Source of the DNA: Gemmatimonadales bacterium
Lineage (GTDB): Bacteria > Gemmatimonadota > Gemmatimonadetes > Gemmatimonadales > GWC2-71-9
Direction of reading: 5' to 3'
Assembly: GCA_036500345.1 (NCBI GenBank)
Contig: DASYCE010000010.1
Location: forward strand, 1 to 64,000
Length of the DNA stretch: 64,000 bases
Part shown: piece by piece, positions 31,850-41,946 of the stretch
Numbering within the stretch: position 1 is the first letter of the stretch
Layout: every line of letters begins with the position of its first letter
Program-made: the position numbers and the translations under genes
The notes under the pieces: generated by a model
The model's database searches: none
What the model was told of the DNA's origin: nothing
The model's input: the letters and a program-made list of their open reading frames with translations, nothing else

Positions 31850-34800
31850 TCACGGACCCGTCGTCTGTTGGAGTGTCGTCTGATTGTAGTCGAACTTGAT
31901 GTCTGGCAGCGACAGGAGGTAGACGCTGAAATAGAGTGCGAAGTTGCCGTTCGGGTTCTTGACGAAGTTGAACGAGGCCCGCCAGTCGTGCAGATCCCGC
32001 TGGAGCTGCACCTGCTGCGACTGGAAGCTGTGATTGGTGATGTCGTATTGCGTGGTCCACGACACATTCCAGAAGGCGGTCGGCGAGAACGACATCGTCA
32101 ACCCGATCGAGCTCTGTGGCGTCGGCGCGATCGGCGGCAGGAGCGGAATGATCCCGAGCGGATTGTTCGGATCGTTCGGAAGCGTTGGTTGTGTCGACAC
32201 CGGAAGCACCGGCGCGCCGAACGGACGCTGCTTCGTCAGTGAGTAGGTGATGTTGGCGCTGAAACCGGTGCGGGCCAGCGCCTGGATCGGCGAGGAGCCG
32301 GTGCGGTAGGGCTGCATCGCTTCGGCGACCATCAGCGGTGCCGCGGCGGCGATCGATGGAGTGGCCGTCACCGAGTCGTGGTGGACCAGGCCGAAGAGCG
32401 CGCCGATCGATCGGAAGGTCCCTCCCGTCAACCGGAAGTTCGCCTGCACCGCCGTGAGGAACGGCGAAAACTTTGCAGTGTCGCTTCCGACCTGGCCGCG
32501 CCAGAGATCGTGCGTGGTCGACAGCGTGAACCCCTGAACCAGGTCGCTCTGGAAGGAGTTGGTCAGCGCCTGTGTGGTCCATCCGCTGCGCCCCGGGAGC
32601 TTCGCCTGCTCGAAGTCGTAGCCGATCGTTGACGTGCTGATGCTCAGCAGTGACTTCTTCGGCGACGGCACCGTGGTGGTCGTGCTGGTGTCCTTCAACG
32701 AGCGGAGCTTCCCCTCGAACGTCTGGCTCAGCGTGATCGACGCGACCTCGCTCGAGGGAATCGCCGACTGCAACGCGCCGCCGAGGTTGGCATTGAGTGC
32801 GCGCGCGTACGCCGGCGGCAGCGTTGCGGATGGCGACCACTGCAACGACAGCAACGGCGCCAGCGAATATCGAAAGCGCGCGTATGGACCGATTCCCCGG
32901 TTGATGAAACCGAAGAAGAACGGCGCCGACGTAAGCCCCAGCGCGACCTTTTTCCCCTGCGTGACCCATTCGCCGTTGCTCCCCGGCGTGCGGATCATGA
33001 ATTCACCCGATGACGAGATGTTCGTCACGCCGATCGACGGGGTGAGCTTCCAGCTTCCTCGCAGCAATGGCGGGAGCGAGATCGACGTCGTCCAGTCGAG
33101 GCCGCTCTTGTAGTCGCCGTTGCGAACCTCGGCGACGTTGACGGAGTCGTTCGGGTCGGACGTGGTGGAATCGGGACGGCGCAGGATCACGACCTGCCGG
33201 CCGACGATCCGCTGGTCGTCGTACTGCACCGACAGCGGCAGGTTGAACCCCTTGATCGTCAACGGCGTGTTCAGGCTGACCACGGTCTGCCGCTGGCTGA
33301 GCGGTGAAATGATCGAGTCGAAGCCGCCGGGTCCGATCGTCGGCGTCGTGAGCGTCGTGCCGAACTGCGTCTGATTGGTCGCGGTCAGAGAAGGCGACCA
33401 GGTGAGGAAGCGGCCGAGCGACAACGGATTCATCGTCAAGGTCAGCGACGGCAGTGTCATGTTCCCCGCCCCCGTGCCGCCGATCGGATCACTGCGCGTC
33501 CCGCCGATCGTCATCTGTCCCCAGCGAAATGATTTCTTCAGCGCCACCTGGCTGGTAATCAGCTGCGTCGACAGCAACGGGTCGAGGGCGTTCGCCTGGA
33601 GGACCTGCGAATTCGACGCGTAGTTGAACGAGACGTTGAGCGACGTGCTCGCGCTGAACTGCTGGGCGTGCACCCAGTTGATGGTGCGATCGATCGATCC
33701 GTCGCTGGTGACCTGTTCGTTGACGTGCAGGCCGCCGGTGACGAACTGGTTGAGCCAGCGGTAATTGAAATCCGCGCCGTACTGCGTGTACCGGTTGGCG
33801 TACCAGTCCAGATGCCCGGTCAGGTCCATGTAGTCGTTCGGCGCCCAGTAATACCCGATGTTGGTGATCTGCCGGTTGTACGTTCGCGTCGGCCGCACGA
33901 TGTCGTTGAATCCGAATCGCGGTATCAGGATGCCGGATCGTCTCCCCGGCTTGGTATCCTGGAACATGAACGGCAACCACGCCACCGGGACGTCGCGGAT
34001 GAAGAGCACCGCCGGGCGCGCCACCATCACCGACTGCGACTCCCACTTCACCTGCCCCGTGACGAAGTGGTAGTGCGGATCGGGGAGGTCGCACGAGGTG
34101 AATTCGCTCTTCCCCGCGAAGAGACGCTTGCGGCCCTCGGTGGTATCGACTGCAAGATTGCCGCGGACAAACCAGTTCGAGCCGAGTTCGTTGAACGACG
34201 TGTAGGCCGCGCCGATCATCCCGCGCGGATTGCAGGTGTTGAAGCGCATCGTCACGCCGATCAGCGGCGCCTGTCCCTGCTGGAACATCCGCGGCGCCCC
34301 CTCCGCGGTGGCGAGGCAGCGGGCATCGTCATACATGATCTGGTGGGCCTGCAGGATCGCATCGTCGCGATCGGTCGCCGCGTGGCCGCGGAGGATGATC
34401 TGCTGGCTGTCGACGATGAAACTCGCGGAATCCGCCAGAAACCTGGTATTGGCAAAGCCCTCCCGATTGAGGAGGGCCTGCATGATCGAGTCCGGAGAGG
34501 GGAACTTCGCGGTTGGTCCGGCGGGGAGACCGAGTCGCTTGAACGTGTTGCTGTCGACGCTGTGCACCCCGACGCCACCGATGCCGCCCGGGGCTCCCGG
34601 CGGTTGCCCCTGCGCCACCGGCGGCGGAAATGGGTTCTGGGCGCTCGCGCGTCGCGGCACAAGGCCGAGGCCAAGAATCACCAGTACCGCGACCGCCTTC
34701 GCCGCGATGCGAAGCCGGCGCCGTTCGATCAGGTACGCCCCCGCGACTCCGACCTCGTACAGCACCAGCAGGGGCAGCGAGAAGAGGACCATTGAGACGA

Positions 34801-35443
34801 CTTCCGGCGCCGGCGACAGGATCGCGCCCCCCACGAACGACAAGAAGAAGGCGTAACGCCGGAACGCTACGTATCGACGGTACGACAGGACGCCGAGTGA
34901 TGCCAGCAGAATCATCACCAGCGGGAGTTCCGCCGAGATCCCCATGGCGACCAGCAGGTTGATCACCACCGAGAGATACGACTCGTAGGTGAACATCGTG
35001 TTAAATGTGCCTGGTTGGAATGCGCTGAACCACTTCACCGTCGGCCCGAGGACGTAGAACCATCCGATCGCGCCGCCGCCGATGAAGAGCAGCAAGCCGA
35101 GGCCAAGCGACGGAAGAATGGCGCGCCGTTCTCGCGGAGTAAGCGCCGGGGCGAGGAAGAGCCAGAGCTGGTAGAGGACCCACGGCGACGACAGCACCAG
35201 CCCGAGCACCACGGAGAAACGCAGCACGATCATGAAGGGATCGATCAGCGACGTCACCATCAACTTGCCGTTGGGTACGTACGGGACGATCGGCCCTTCA
35301 AAGACGCGGACGAGATCGAAATGGCGCGTGAGGAACCACCCGAGACCGACACCAACGACGACCCCTGCCACGGCGAGGAGTATGCGCTTTCTGAGTTCCT
35401 CGAGATGATCGAGGAACGGCATTTCGCCTGTTGAGTTGGCCAT
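31850..35443 (-). CDS. tatC-lptD: TatC-LptD fusion: Tat translocase subunit C joined to an LPS-assembly outer-membrane barrel
   Basis: One uninterrupted 1197-codon frame. Residues 1-240 are a complete TatC: FLDHLEELRKRI (10-21), PWVLYQLWLFLAPALTPRER, AMGISAELPLVMILL with the conserved Glu172, and six membrane helices, ending at TM6 with YLIERRR. With no stop, RRRLRIAAKAVAVLVILGL (241-259) and VPRRASAQ (262-269) then form a textbook n-h-c signal peptide ending in Ala-x-Ala. A Pro/Gly linker, an OstA-like periplasmic domain (about 300-420) and an LptD barrel follow; LptD marks are FTSCDLPDPHYHFVTG, PVAWLPFMFQDTKPGRRSGI and RWLNQF-type barrel strands to the C-terminus. Topology agrees: the TatC C-terminus is cytoplasmic, so the basic region starts inside and cleavage would be periplasmic. 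A separate internal start for LptD is the alternative. Confidence 0.85.
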   Translation of the reverse strand: MANSTGEMPFLDHLEELRKRILLAVAGVVVGVGLGWFLTRHFDLVRVFEGPIVPYVPNGKLMVTSLIDPFMIVLRFSVVLGLVLSSPWVLYQLWLFLAPALTPRERRAILPSLGLGLLLFIGGGAIGWFYVLGPTVKWFSAFQPGTFNTMFTYESYLSVVINLLVAMGISAELPLVMILLASLGVLSYRRYVAFRRYAFFLSFVGGAILSPAPEVVSMVLFSLPLLVLYEVGVAGAYLIERRRLRIAAKAVAVLVILGLGLVPRRASAQNPFPPPVAQGQPPGAPGGIGGVGVHSVDSNTFKRLGLPAGPTAKFPSPDSIMQALLNREGFANTRFLADSASFIVDSQQIILRGHAATDRDDAILQAHQIMYDDARCLATAEGAPRMFQQGQAPLIGVTMRFNTCNPRGMIGAAYTSFNELGSNWFVRGNLAVDTTEGRKRLFAGKSEFTSCDLPDPHYHFVTGQVKWESQSVMVARPAVLFIRDVPVAWLPFMFQDTKPGRRSGILIPRFGFNDIVRPTRTYNRQITNIGYYWAPNDYMDLTGHLDWYANRYTQYGADFNYRWLNQFVTGGLHVNEQVTSDGSIDRTINWVHAQQFSASTSLNVSFNYASNSQVLQANALDPLLSTQLITSQVALKKSFRWGQMTIGGTRSDPIGGTGAGNMTLPSLTLTMNPLSLGRFLTWSPSLTATNQTQFGTTLTTPTIGPGGFDSIISPLSQRQTVVSLNTPLTIKGFNLPLSVQYDDQRIVGRQVVILRRPDSTTSDPNDSVNVAEVRNGDYKSGLDWTTSISLPPLLRGSWKLTPSIGVTNISSSGEFMIRTPGSNGEWVTQGKKVALGLTSAPFFFGFINRGIGPYARFRYSLAPLLSLQWSPSATLPPAYARALNANLGGALQSAIPSSEVASITLSQTFEGKLRSLKDTSTTTTVPSPKKSLLSISTSTIGYDFEQAKLPGRSGWTTQALTNSFQSDLVQGFTLSTTHDLWRGQVGSDTAKFSPFLTAVQANFRLTGGTFRSIGALFGLVHHDSVTATPSIAAAAPLMVAEAMQPYRTGSSPIQALARTGFSANITYSLTKQRPFGAPVLPVSTQPTLPNDPNNPLGIIPLLPPIAPTPQSSIGLTMSFSPTAFWNVSWTTQYDITNHSFQSQQVQLQRDLHDWRASFNFVKNPNGNFALYFSVYLLSLPDIKFDYNQTTLQQTTGP

Positions 35444-35457
35444 GAACCGTCTAGTGA

Positions 35458-36252
35458 CTACGGCATGTCGCGCAGTGCATCCTGCGCGAACCGGTATTCA
35501 TCCGACTGTTTGTATTTGTCGACAATCTGCTGGTAGTACCCGCGCGCCGCGGCGGTGTTGTTCGCCTTCCGCTCGAGCTCGGCGAGTTTGTAGAGCGCCG
35601 TCGGGGCGCGCGGCGAGTTCGGGAATTCCTTCCACACCCGGATGTAGTACACGCGCGCCGAGTCCGGGGTATTCGGGTCGTACGACCGCCCCATCATGAA
35701 CAGGGCGTCTGCGACTTGCGGCGACGAGGGATAGTTGTCGAGCAGCGCCTTGAGCGCCATCCGCGCCGACCCGAACGCCGACTGCTCCAGTCCGGTCGAT
35801 CCCTGCGAGAGGAGCACATCGGGCGGAGGAATGGTGACGCTATTCGCGGCCGGATGTGTGGTGTCTCCCGGCGTCACCGCCGCGGGCGGCGGGGCGGACT
35901 GCAGCCCGGTCTCGATCCTGGTGCCGAGCGACGCCACGCGGGACTGGGTCGAACTGGTGAGATTCGCGACCTGGTACAGCTGCTGGCGCAGGCTCTCGAA
36001 GTTGCCGGCGTCCTCGCGGCTCACTCGCTGAACGTTGTCATTGAGCTGCGCCATCAGCCGGTTGATCGAATCCATCGTCTCGCGCTGCGTCGCCCTGATG
36101 CGGGCCAATTCGGCTGCGTGCGCCGAGTCGGACCGCACGTGATCGCGATCGAGGACGGCAACCTGGGTTTCCACCCGCCGCACCTGGCCCGGCGTGGCAC
36201 AGGCCGCCACGCCGGCAACGATCAGCAGTGCGGAAACCTTGGGGGAAATCAC
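35458..36252 (-). CDS. cpoB: Tol-Pal-associated TPR lipoprotein CpoB/YbgF
   Basis: A 264-residue secreted protein that coordinates peptidoglycan synthesis with Tol-mediated envelope constriction in studied bacteria. It has an N-terminal signal with lipobox (LIVAGVAAC), unlike the soluble E. coli CpoB, so a lipid anchor is predicted. A coiled coil spans about 35-115 (trimerisation). The C-terminal TPR domain has SARMALKALLDNYPSSPQVADA, ARVYYIRVWKEFPNSPRAP and ALYKLAELERKANNTAAA. The GTG start overlaps the pal stop (GTGA) and gives a compact signal peptide. Confidence 0.9.
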   Translation of the reverse strand: MISPKVSALLIVAGVAACATPGQVRRVETQVAVLDRDHVRSDSAHAAELARIRATQRETMDSINRLMAQLNDNVQRVSREDAGNFESLRQQLYQVANLTSSTQSRVASLGTRIETGLQSAPPPAAVTPGDTTHPAANSVTIPPPDVLLSQGSTGLEQSAFGSARMALKALLDNYPSSPQVADALFMMGRSYDPNTPDSARVYYIRVWKEFPNSPRAPTALYKLAELERKANNTAAARGYYQQIVDKYKQSDEYRFAQDALRDMP

Positions 36253-36818
36253 GGGGCTCTCAAGCTCGGCGCACCGGCGATGATGTCGAACTCGTCGCGC
36301 CGGTTCTTGGACCACGCCGATTCATCGTGGCCGGGATCGATCGGCTGCTCGCGGCCGAGGGAGGCGACCTCGATGCGGGAAGCGTCGATCCCAGCCTGGA
36401 CGAGGTAATCCTTCGCCGCGTTGGCGCGGCGCATCCCGAGCGCGATGTTGTATTCGTCGGAGCCGCGCTCGTCGCAATGGCCGGTGATCCGGATGTGGAG
36501 CGCGCCGAACTGCTTCATCAGCTGCGCCTTGGTATCGAGCCGGCCGCGGTCGTCGGACTTGATGTCGGCGACGTTGTAATCGAAGTGGATCCGGTCACTC
36601 ATCGTCGCGACGCGGCTCGCGGCGGTCGCGTCAAGATCGGAACCGCGATTCGACGGCGGCGGCGGTGGCGGCGTCACCGAGGACGGTGGCGGCGGCGGTG
36701 GGGGCGCCGGTGGAGGAGCGGTGACTGGGGTCGGCTGCGTCGCTGGCGGCTTCTTGTGACAAGCCGTGACGACCAGGGTAACTCCCATTGACAGGGCGAC
36801 AAGCCGACGCCGGTTCAT
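36249..36818 (-). CDS. pal: Peptidoglycan-associated lipoprotein Pal
   Basis: Outer-membrane lipoprotein of 189 residues that ties the outer membrane to peptidoglycan through an OmpA-like domain. The signal peptide ends in the lipobox VVTAC. A very Pro-rich linker (about 28-60, with several PPP runs) precedes the OmpA domain, with IHFDYNVADIKSDD, RITGHCDERGSDEYNIALG (diaminopimelate-binding Asp and Arg) and RRANAAKDYL. ATG 36818 has GGAGG six bases upstream and lies 12 bases from the tolB stop. The proline run makes it a likely EF-P client. Confidence 0.95.
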   Translation of the reverse strand: MNRRRLVALSMGVTLVVTACHKKPPATQPTPVTAPPPAPPPPPPPSSVTPPPPPPSNRGSDLDATAASRVATMSDRIHFDYNVADIKSDDRGRLDTKAQLMKQFGALHIRITGHCDERGSDEYNIALGMRRANAAKDYLVQAGIDASRIEVASLGREQPIDPGHDESAWSKNRRDEFDIIAGAPSLRAP

Positions 36819-36830
36819 TGCTGCCTCCAC

Positions 36831-38147
36831 TTAGGGGTTGGTGCTCGTCCCACTTCCGATTGTATGTGACCACGCGGGATACTGCGCGCCGCCGGGCGTG
36901 GCCAATTGCCGGGACGCGCCTGATACGATGTCCCACACCCACAGTTGCTCGCGACCGCTGCGAGTGGACTTGAAGACGATGTGCCGCGAATCGGGTGCCC
37001 AGCTCGGATCTTCATTGCGTCCCGTCGCCGTCAACTGCACAATCTGGCCACTGCCGACTGATGAGGTGTAGAGCTGCCGGCCACCGGAATCGGTCTCTCG
37101 TGCAAAGGCCACGCGAGTCGCGTCGGGCGACCACGCGGGAGAATACGTAGGGAGCGCTTTCCCGTTCGGGTCGAATCGCGATTCCACCAGCAGGGAACGA
37201 CTGGTGCCATCCTCGTCCACCGCGTACACCTCGGGCGTTCCCGTGCGATTGGAGACGAACGCGATCCGTTGCCCGTCAGGAGAATAGGCAGGCGACAGAT
37301 TATCCGCCAGCGGCGCGTCATGCGTGATGCGGCGCACGCAGCACATCTTCGCCAGATCGATCGCTTCGAGGTCGGCGCCCTTCTCCATCCCGTGCACGAA
37401 CACCAGTGTTTTTCCGTCGGGCGAGAAGGCCGGACCGTATGCATCACCCGCTCCGGAGGTCGGCACCTGCGCCGCCGATCCCGACGTGAGACGCTTCACA
37501 TTCAGGACCCACCGTCCATCGCGGTACTCGCTGTAGGCAATCGACGAGCCGTCGGGACTCCACGCCGGTGTCATCGTATAGTGACCCGTCGACGAGATCC
37601 GCACGAGGTTGGCCCCGTCACCGTCAATCCGCCAGATGGCATCGTCTTTCCCGTCGCGAAGCTTGAACGCGATCCGCGTGGCGGCGATCCCGATCCCGCC
37701 CGTCCAACTGACGATCAAGTCGCTCACTCGATGCACGGTGATGCGGGAATCGCCGACCCCGCCGATGTCGGCGGCCCTGGTCGCCTCCTGGCGGACGATG
37801 CCGGTGGCCACGTCGTACAGCTTGATATCGACCCCGCCGATCGCCGGCTCCAGCTCGACCGCCCACGTGAGGCCGCCGCCGGTCGCCTGCAGCATCTTCG
37901 GATCGAACGGACCGTGAAGGGTGCCCGCCGAATCGGAGAGGTGCGCGACGGTGAACCGGTCGGAATTCTCGAGGTCGCGCTGCACGATCGCCCGGACGGA
38001 ATCGAGCTGAGCGCCCGCCAGCACCACCAGCCCGGGCTGCGACACGCTCGCCCCGTGGACGCCAAGACGAATGGTGTCCACCTGCGCCCGCACGGCCGTT
38101 GCGACGCCGGCGAGGAGGATCAGCGGAAGAACGAGGCGGCGGATCAT
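36831..38147 (-). CDS. tolB: Tol-Pal periplasmic propeller TolB
   Basis: Periplasmic protein of 438 residues with a cleavable signal (LPLILLAGVATAVRA, ending before Gln). The N-terminal alpha/beta domain (about 25-155) precedes a six-bladed propeller whose WD40-like blades carry AWSPDGSSIAYSEYRDG, AFSPDGKTLVFVHG, AYSPDGQRIAFVSNRTG and AWSPDATRVAFARE. It links Pal to the TolQRA inner-membrane motor. The start overlaps the upstream tolA/tonB-like stop (ATGA). Confidence 0.95.
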   Translation of the reverse strand: MIRRLVLPLILLAGVATAVRAQVDTIRLGVHGASVSQPGLVVLAGAQLDSVRAIVQRDLENSDRFTVAHLSDSAGTLHGPFDPKMLQATGGGLTWAVELEPAIGGVDIKLYDVATGIVRQEATRAADIGGVGDSRITVHRVSDLIVSWTGGIGIAATRIAFKLRDGKDDAIWRIDGDGANLVRISSTGHYTMTPAWSPDGSSIAYSEYRDGRWVLNVKRLTSGSAAQVPTSGAGDAYGPAFSPDGKTLVFVHGMEKGADLEAIDLAKMCCVRRITHDAPLADNLSPAYSPDGQRIAFVSNRTGTPEVYAVDEDGTSRSLLVESRFDPNGKALPTYSPAWSPDATRVAFARETDSGGRQLYTSSVGSGQIVQLTATGRNEDPSWAPDSRHIVFKSTRSGREQLWVWDIVSGASRQLATPGGAQYPAWSHTIGSGTSTNP

Positions 38148-38838
38148 GGCTGCCCCTTGGCGACCTGGGTGAAGTCGAAGACGATCGGCAACGAGGCGCT
38201 GTTGAACCCCGACGGCAACGGACCGAACGCGCGGAGATTCCCCGCCGCTTCGATCGCTCGCCTGGCGTTGAGGTCGAAGGAGTAGTTGCCCGAGCTCTTC
38301 ACGACTTCGATGCTGTTGCTGTTCACGGAGCCATCCTTCAGAATCACGAACGCAATCTGTGCATCGAACCCCGGCCTGAACAGGGTGTGATCCCACCGTG
38401 CATAGATCTCGTTCACGATCTTCGTCAGGTACTCGGGAAACGGAAAGGGAATCCCGGGCTGCTGCAGCGTCACCGCGTCGTGCCCGGTGCTCGGCTTTTC
38501 CCCCTGCGCCGGCGCGACCGGCGACGTGACCTTGGGCGTGACCTCGACGTGCTTGGCGTTCGGCGGAGGTGGCGGGGGCACTTTCTTCGGCGGAGCCTTG
38601 TCGACGTGCTTCGGCTTCACGGTGGGGGCGACATCGTCGGGCGCCGTCGGCGTCTCGATCGGCGCAACGTTCTTGACCACGGTCGCCGGCGGCGGTGCGG
38701 CGACGAGATTGACTTCATACACCAGTTCATGATGCTCGACCGCATGGTGCGCCGTGAACAGCATCAGTGCAATCAGGCCGCCATGCGCCAGGACGGTGCC
38801 GGTCACGCCGGCGCGGACTGATGCCGGCTGCAGCGCCG

Positions 38839-38842
<4 letters not shown>
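38144..38842 (-). CDS. TolA/TonB-family energy-transducing protein
   Basis: A 232-residue inner-membrane protein with one N-terminal helix (VRAGVTGTVLAHGGLIALML), a Pro/Lys-rich periplasmic spacer (about 40-125, KKVPPPPPPN) and a C-terminal TonB-type domain (IVNEIYARWDHTLFRPG, IAFVILKDGSVNSNSIEVVKSSG, LNARRAIEAAG). Position between tolR and tolB argues for the TolA role; the C-terminal domain is in the TonB/TolA common fold. The GTG start at 38842 overlaps the tolR stop (GTGA). Confidence 0.88.
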
Positions 38843-39273
<431 letters not shown>

Positions 39274-39981
39274 CTAGAGCTTGCCCTCGCGTCCCAGCGT
39301 GCCGACGGTTTCCTGGGCGAGCCGTTCGAGCTCGCCCTCCAGCCGTTCGGACCGGCCGGTGAAGATGTTGTAGGCGATTACCGCGGGGATCGCGGCCCCG
39401 AGACCGGCAGCCGTCGCGACCAGTGCGTCGGCGATGCCGGGACCGACTGCGCGAATATCGCCGGTTCCAGCCGACGCGATGCCGAGGAAGGCGTTGATGA
39501 TCCCGACCACGGTGCCGAAGAGGCCGAGGAGCGGTGCGGTCGATCCGACCACCGCCAGCATCGGAATCATCCGCCGTGTCCCGTCGACCGCGTCGCTGAT
39601 CCCCGCTTCGAGGGTCAACGTCAGCGCTTCGAGCTGCGTCAGCGAGAGCCCGGTGCGCGACACGCCGTCACGCTGCATCGAAGTGTGCAGGTCACCAAGG
39701 AACGAACCGGTTTCGCGGACGACCTCGGCGTACGGCGAATCGTGAAGCCGGGTCGCAGCCTGTTGCCGTTCGTCGAACGAGCGGGTCCGGTCCATGGCAT
39801 GATTGAACTCGCGGCGTCGCGATGCCAGCCGCCGGAACTCCCACCACTTCGCCACAATGATGAACCACGATGTGATCGAAAAGACCGCGCAGATCACCAG
39901 CACGACCTGCGTCCCCAGGCTGGCGTCGAACACCAGGTGTCCGATGCCGGCGTTCGGTACCGCGGTCGAATCCTGGATCAC
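39274..39981 (-). CDS. tolQ: TolQ/ExbB motor protein
   Basis: A 235-residue three-helix inner-membrane protein. TM1 lies at about 24-45, a cytoplasmic helical loop follows, and TM2 and TM3 at about 140-165 and 185-210 contain the family motif STAPLLGLFGTVVGIINAF and ADALVATAAGLGAAIPAV. Its ATG overlaps the stop of the upstream epimerase gene (ATGA), so the sugar epimerase and the Tol machine share a message. Confidence 0.94.
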   Translation of the reverse strand: MIQDSTAVPNAGIGHLVFDASLGTQVVLVICAVFSITSWFIIVAKWWEFRRLASRRREFNHAMDRTRSFDERQQAATRLHDSPYAEVVRETGSFLGDLHTSMQRDGVSRTGLSLTQLEALTLTLEAGISDAVDGTRRMIPMLAVVGSTAPLLGLFGTVVGIINAFLGIASAGTGDIRAVGPGIADALVATAAGLGAAIPAVIAYNIFTGRSERLEGELERLAQETVGTLGREGKL

Positions 39982-40928
39982 GTCGTCGCTCCTTCGAACC
40001 AGCGAGCCAGTGCCTGCATCCCCTGATCAAATGAGACGGCAGGTTTCCAGCGCAACTGCTTCGCCGCCTTGGATGTATCGAGACATGATCGCTGCAATTC
40101 GCCCGCGCGCGGCGGGGCATACTCGATCACCGGTGTACGTCCCAGCGCGCCGCCAACATGTTGAGCGAGGTCATTGACCGATGTCTCGGTTCCGGTCGCA
40201 ATGTTGAACGCGGGGACGTCGAGCCGATCGCCGCGCGACACAGCGACGTCGGCCGCCAGCAGATTGGCGCGCGCCACGTCGCCGACGAAGACATAGTCGC
40301 GGGTCTGGGTGCCGTCGCCGAACACGGTGAGCGGCTGGTTCCGGAGGAGCCGGGAGACGAAGATCGAGACGACACCGGCCTCCGACTTCGGATCCTGTCG
40401 CGGCCCATAGACATTGGAATAGCGGAGCGCCACCCCTTCGAAGCCGTGCAATTCGCCGAGCACGCGCAGGTAGTGCTCGCCGGCGAGCTTGCTGACGCCA
40501 TAGGGAGAAATGGGAAGATTCGCCGTCGGTTCCGGCGTTGGCACCGCCGCAGGGTCGCCGTAGACCACGCCACCGCTCGACGCAAAAATCACCCGCCGCA
40601 CCCGGCCGGCTGCGACGGCGGCCAGGACGTTGGCAAAGCCGACGAGATTGATCGAGGCATCGAGCGCCGGCTCGTGCACCGAAATGCGCACATCGATCTG
40701 CGCCGCTTCGTGAATCACGACATCGAACTTGCCGTCGGCAATCGCGGCGAACGCCTCCGCGCTGCGCACATCGGCCTCGACGAACTTCGCCGCGGATGGC
40801 ACCTGATGCCGTTTGCCGCGCGAGAGATCATCGAGGCAGGTGACCGACCAACCTGCCTCGAGATACGTCTCGGCGATATGTGAACCGATGAATCCCGCCC
40901 CGCCCGTGATCAGCACGGATCCGCTCAT
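39978..40928 (-). CDS. NAD-dependent sugar epimerase (GalE-like, extended SDR)
   Basis: Extended SDR of 316 residues with TGGAGFIGSH, the DDLSRGK turn typical of UDP-glucose/N-acetylglucosamine 4-epimerases, the IHEAAQIDVRISV and ASSGGVVYGD regions and active-site YGVSK. RDYVFVGDVARANLLA and the C-terminal KPAVSFDQGM confirm the family; the substrate may be a UDP-hexose. ATG 40928 has GGAG seven bases upstream and is preferred over a GTG two codons earlier. First gene of the tol operon. Confidence 0.87.
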   Translation of the reverse strand: MSGSVLITGGAGFIGSHIAETYLEAGWSVTCLDDLSRGKRHQVPSAAKFVEADVRSAEAFAAIADGKFDVVIHEAAQIDVRISVHEPALDASINLVGFANVLAAVAAGRVRRVIFASSGGVVYGDPAAVPTPEPTANLPISPYGVSKLAGEHYLRVLGELHGFEGVALRYSNVYGPRQDPKSEAGVVSIFVSRLLRNQPLTVFGDGTQTRDYVFVGDVARANLLAADVAVSRGDRLDVPAFNIATGTETSVNDLAQHVGGALGRTPVIEYAPPRAGELQRSCLDTSKAAKQLRWKPAVSFDQGMQALARWFEGATT

Positions 40929-41016
40929 GCGCACTCTCCGCGGCGGGCGCCGGAGCGCCCACCGTGTGCGTTAGGAGTTGTTTGGACGGGAAGATAAACC
41001 GGCGAGCGCGCCGCGC

Positions 41017-41850
41017 TCAGCCTTCCGGAAGGGTCGCGACGCGCACCACGGGAGTGCCGGGGTGGATGTCGCCGTCGAGCACCCGCGTGAGGCGAATCGT
41101 CGAGGACTTGTCGCCAACGTGCACGACTTCGCCGACTGCCATCAGGTCATCGATCGTGTCGCTCATCCCCGGACGAGCGGCCGGACGCCGGCGCACTTCG
41201 ATGAAATCGCCGATCCGGACGCCGCTCCCCTTCCCCAGGGTGATGAAGAGGTTGCCGCCCATCTGCTCCAGCTCACGCACCTCGCTTCCGGCAATGATCT
41301 CGCCAGTCGGACCGGAGATCGCCGTGGGCGTGGTGCGCCCGGGATTATGGAATGGAGCGAGCGGCAGGGTCGCGTCGCCCGAATGAATCGAGCCGTAGTT
41401 CGTGAGGACCGTGGCGAGCGTCTGGCGCGGCGACGTCTCGCCGATTCGTGCCAGTCCGGTGGGGATGACGATGTCGCCCCATCCCTTGGGGCCCGGGACG
41501 ACCGCCGCGAGAAGGACGGTATCGCCCTTCTGATAGGTGACACCCGCCGGCGGCCGAACCGCAACCACCGTCCCCGCGAACGCGAGCTCGCCGATCTCGG
41601 TCCCGTGGACCTGGGGCGGAACGACCGGCCCCAGCAGGGAACCAAACGGCATCGACGCGTCCTCGGTGAGGAACGCGGCAGCCTGCACCTCACCGGTGCG
41701 GACCGGCGTGTACGGGCGATCGCGATACTCGGAGAAGGTCAGGTCGACCATCTCGGGCTTCCGGCGCAGGAACGCCAGCGGATCATTGCCTTGCGCCGCG
41801 AGGGGCGACGCCAGGACGACGGTCAGCGCAGCAAGGGTGAAGCGCTTCAT
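41017..41850 (-). CDS. Secreted protein of unknown function
   Basis: A 277-residue periplasmic or exported protein with a clear signal peptide (KRFTLAALTVVLASPLAAQG, cleavage at Ala-Ala-Gln). The mature part is beta-rich, with repeated short strands around VVAVRPPAGVTYQKGDTVLL and a C-terminal region (GNLFITLGKGSGVRIGDFIEV, VGEVVHVGDKSSTIRLTRVLDG, split here) resembling small barrel domains of flagellar FlgT or cell-wall proteins. I cannot name a family. The ATG is preceded by GGAGG at four bases. It is 88 bases upstream of the tol operon start on the same strand. Confidence 0.7.
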   Translation of the reverse strand: MKRFTLAALTVVLASPLAAQGNDPLAFLRRKPEMVDLTFSEYRDRPYTPVRTGEVQAAAFLTEDASMPFGSLLGPVVPPQVHGTEIGELAFAGTVVAVRPPAGVTYQKGDTVLLAAVVPGPKGWGDIVIPTGLARIGETSPRQTLATVLTNYGSIHSGDATLPLAPFHNPGRTTPTAISGPTGEIIAGSEVRELEQMGGNLFITLGKGSGVRIGDFIEVRRRPAARPGMSDTIDDLMAVGEVVHVGDKSSTIRLTRVLDGDIHPGTPVVRVATLPEG

Positions 41851-41946
41851 GGAGCCTCCGGAAAGCGGTCGATGCCGTACAATCCACCACAAAACGTGCC
41901 AGACAGAGCCGGGATGGTCGATCCACCGGAGTATCGGCTGCGCCGA

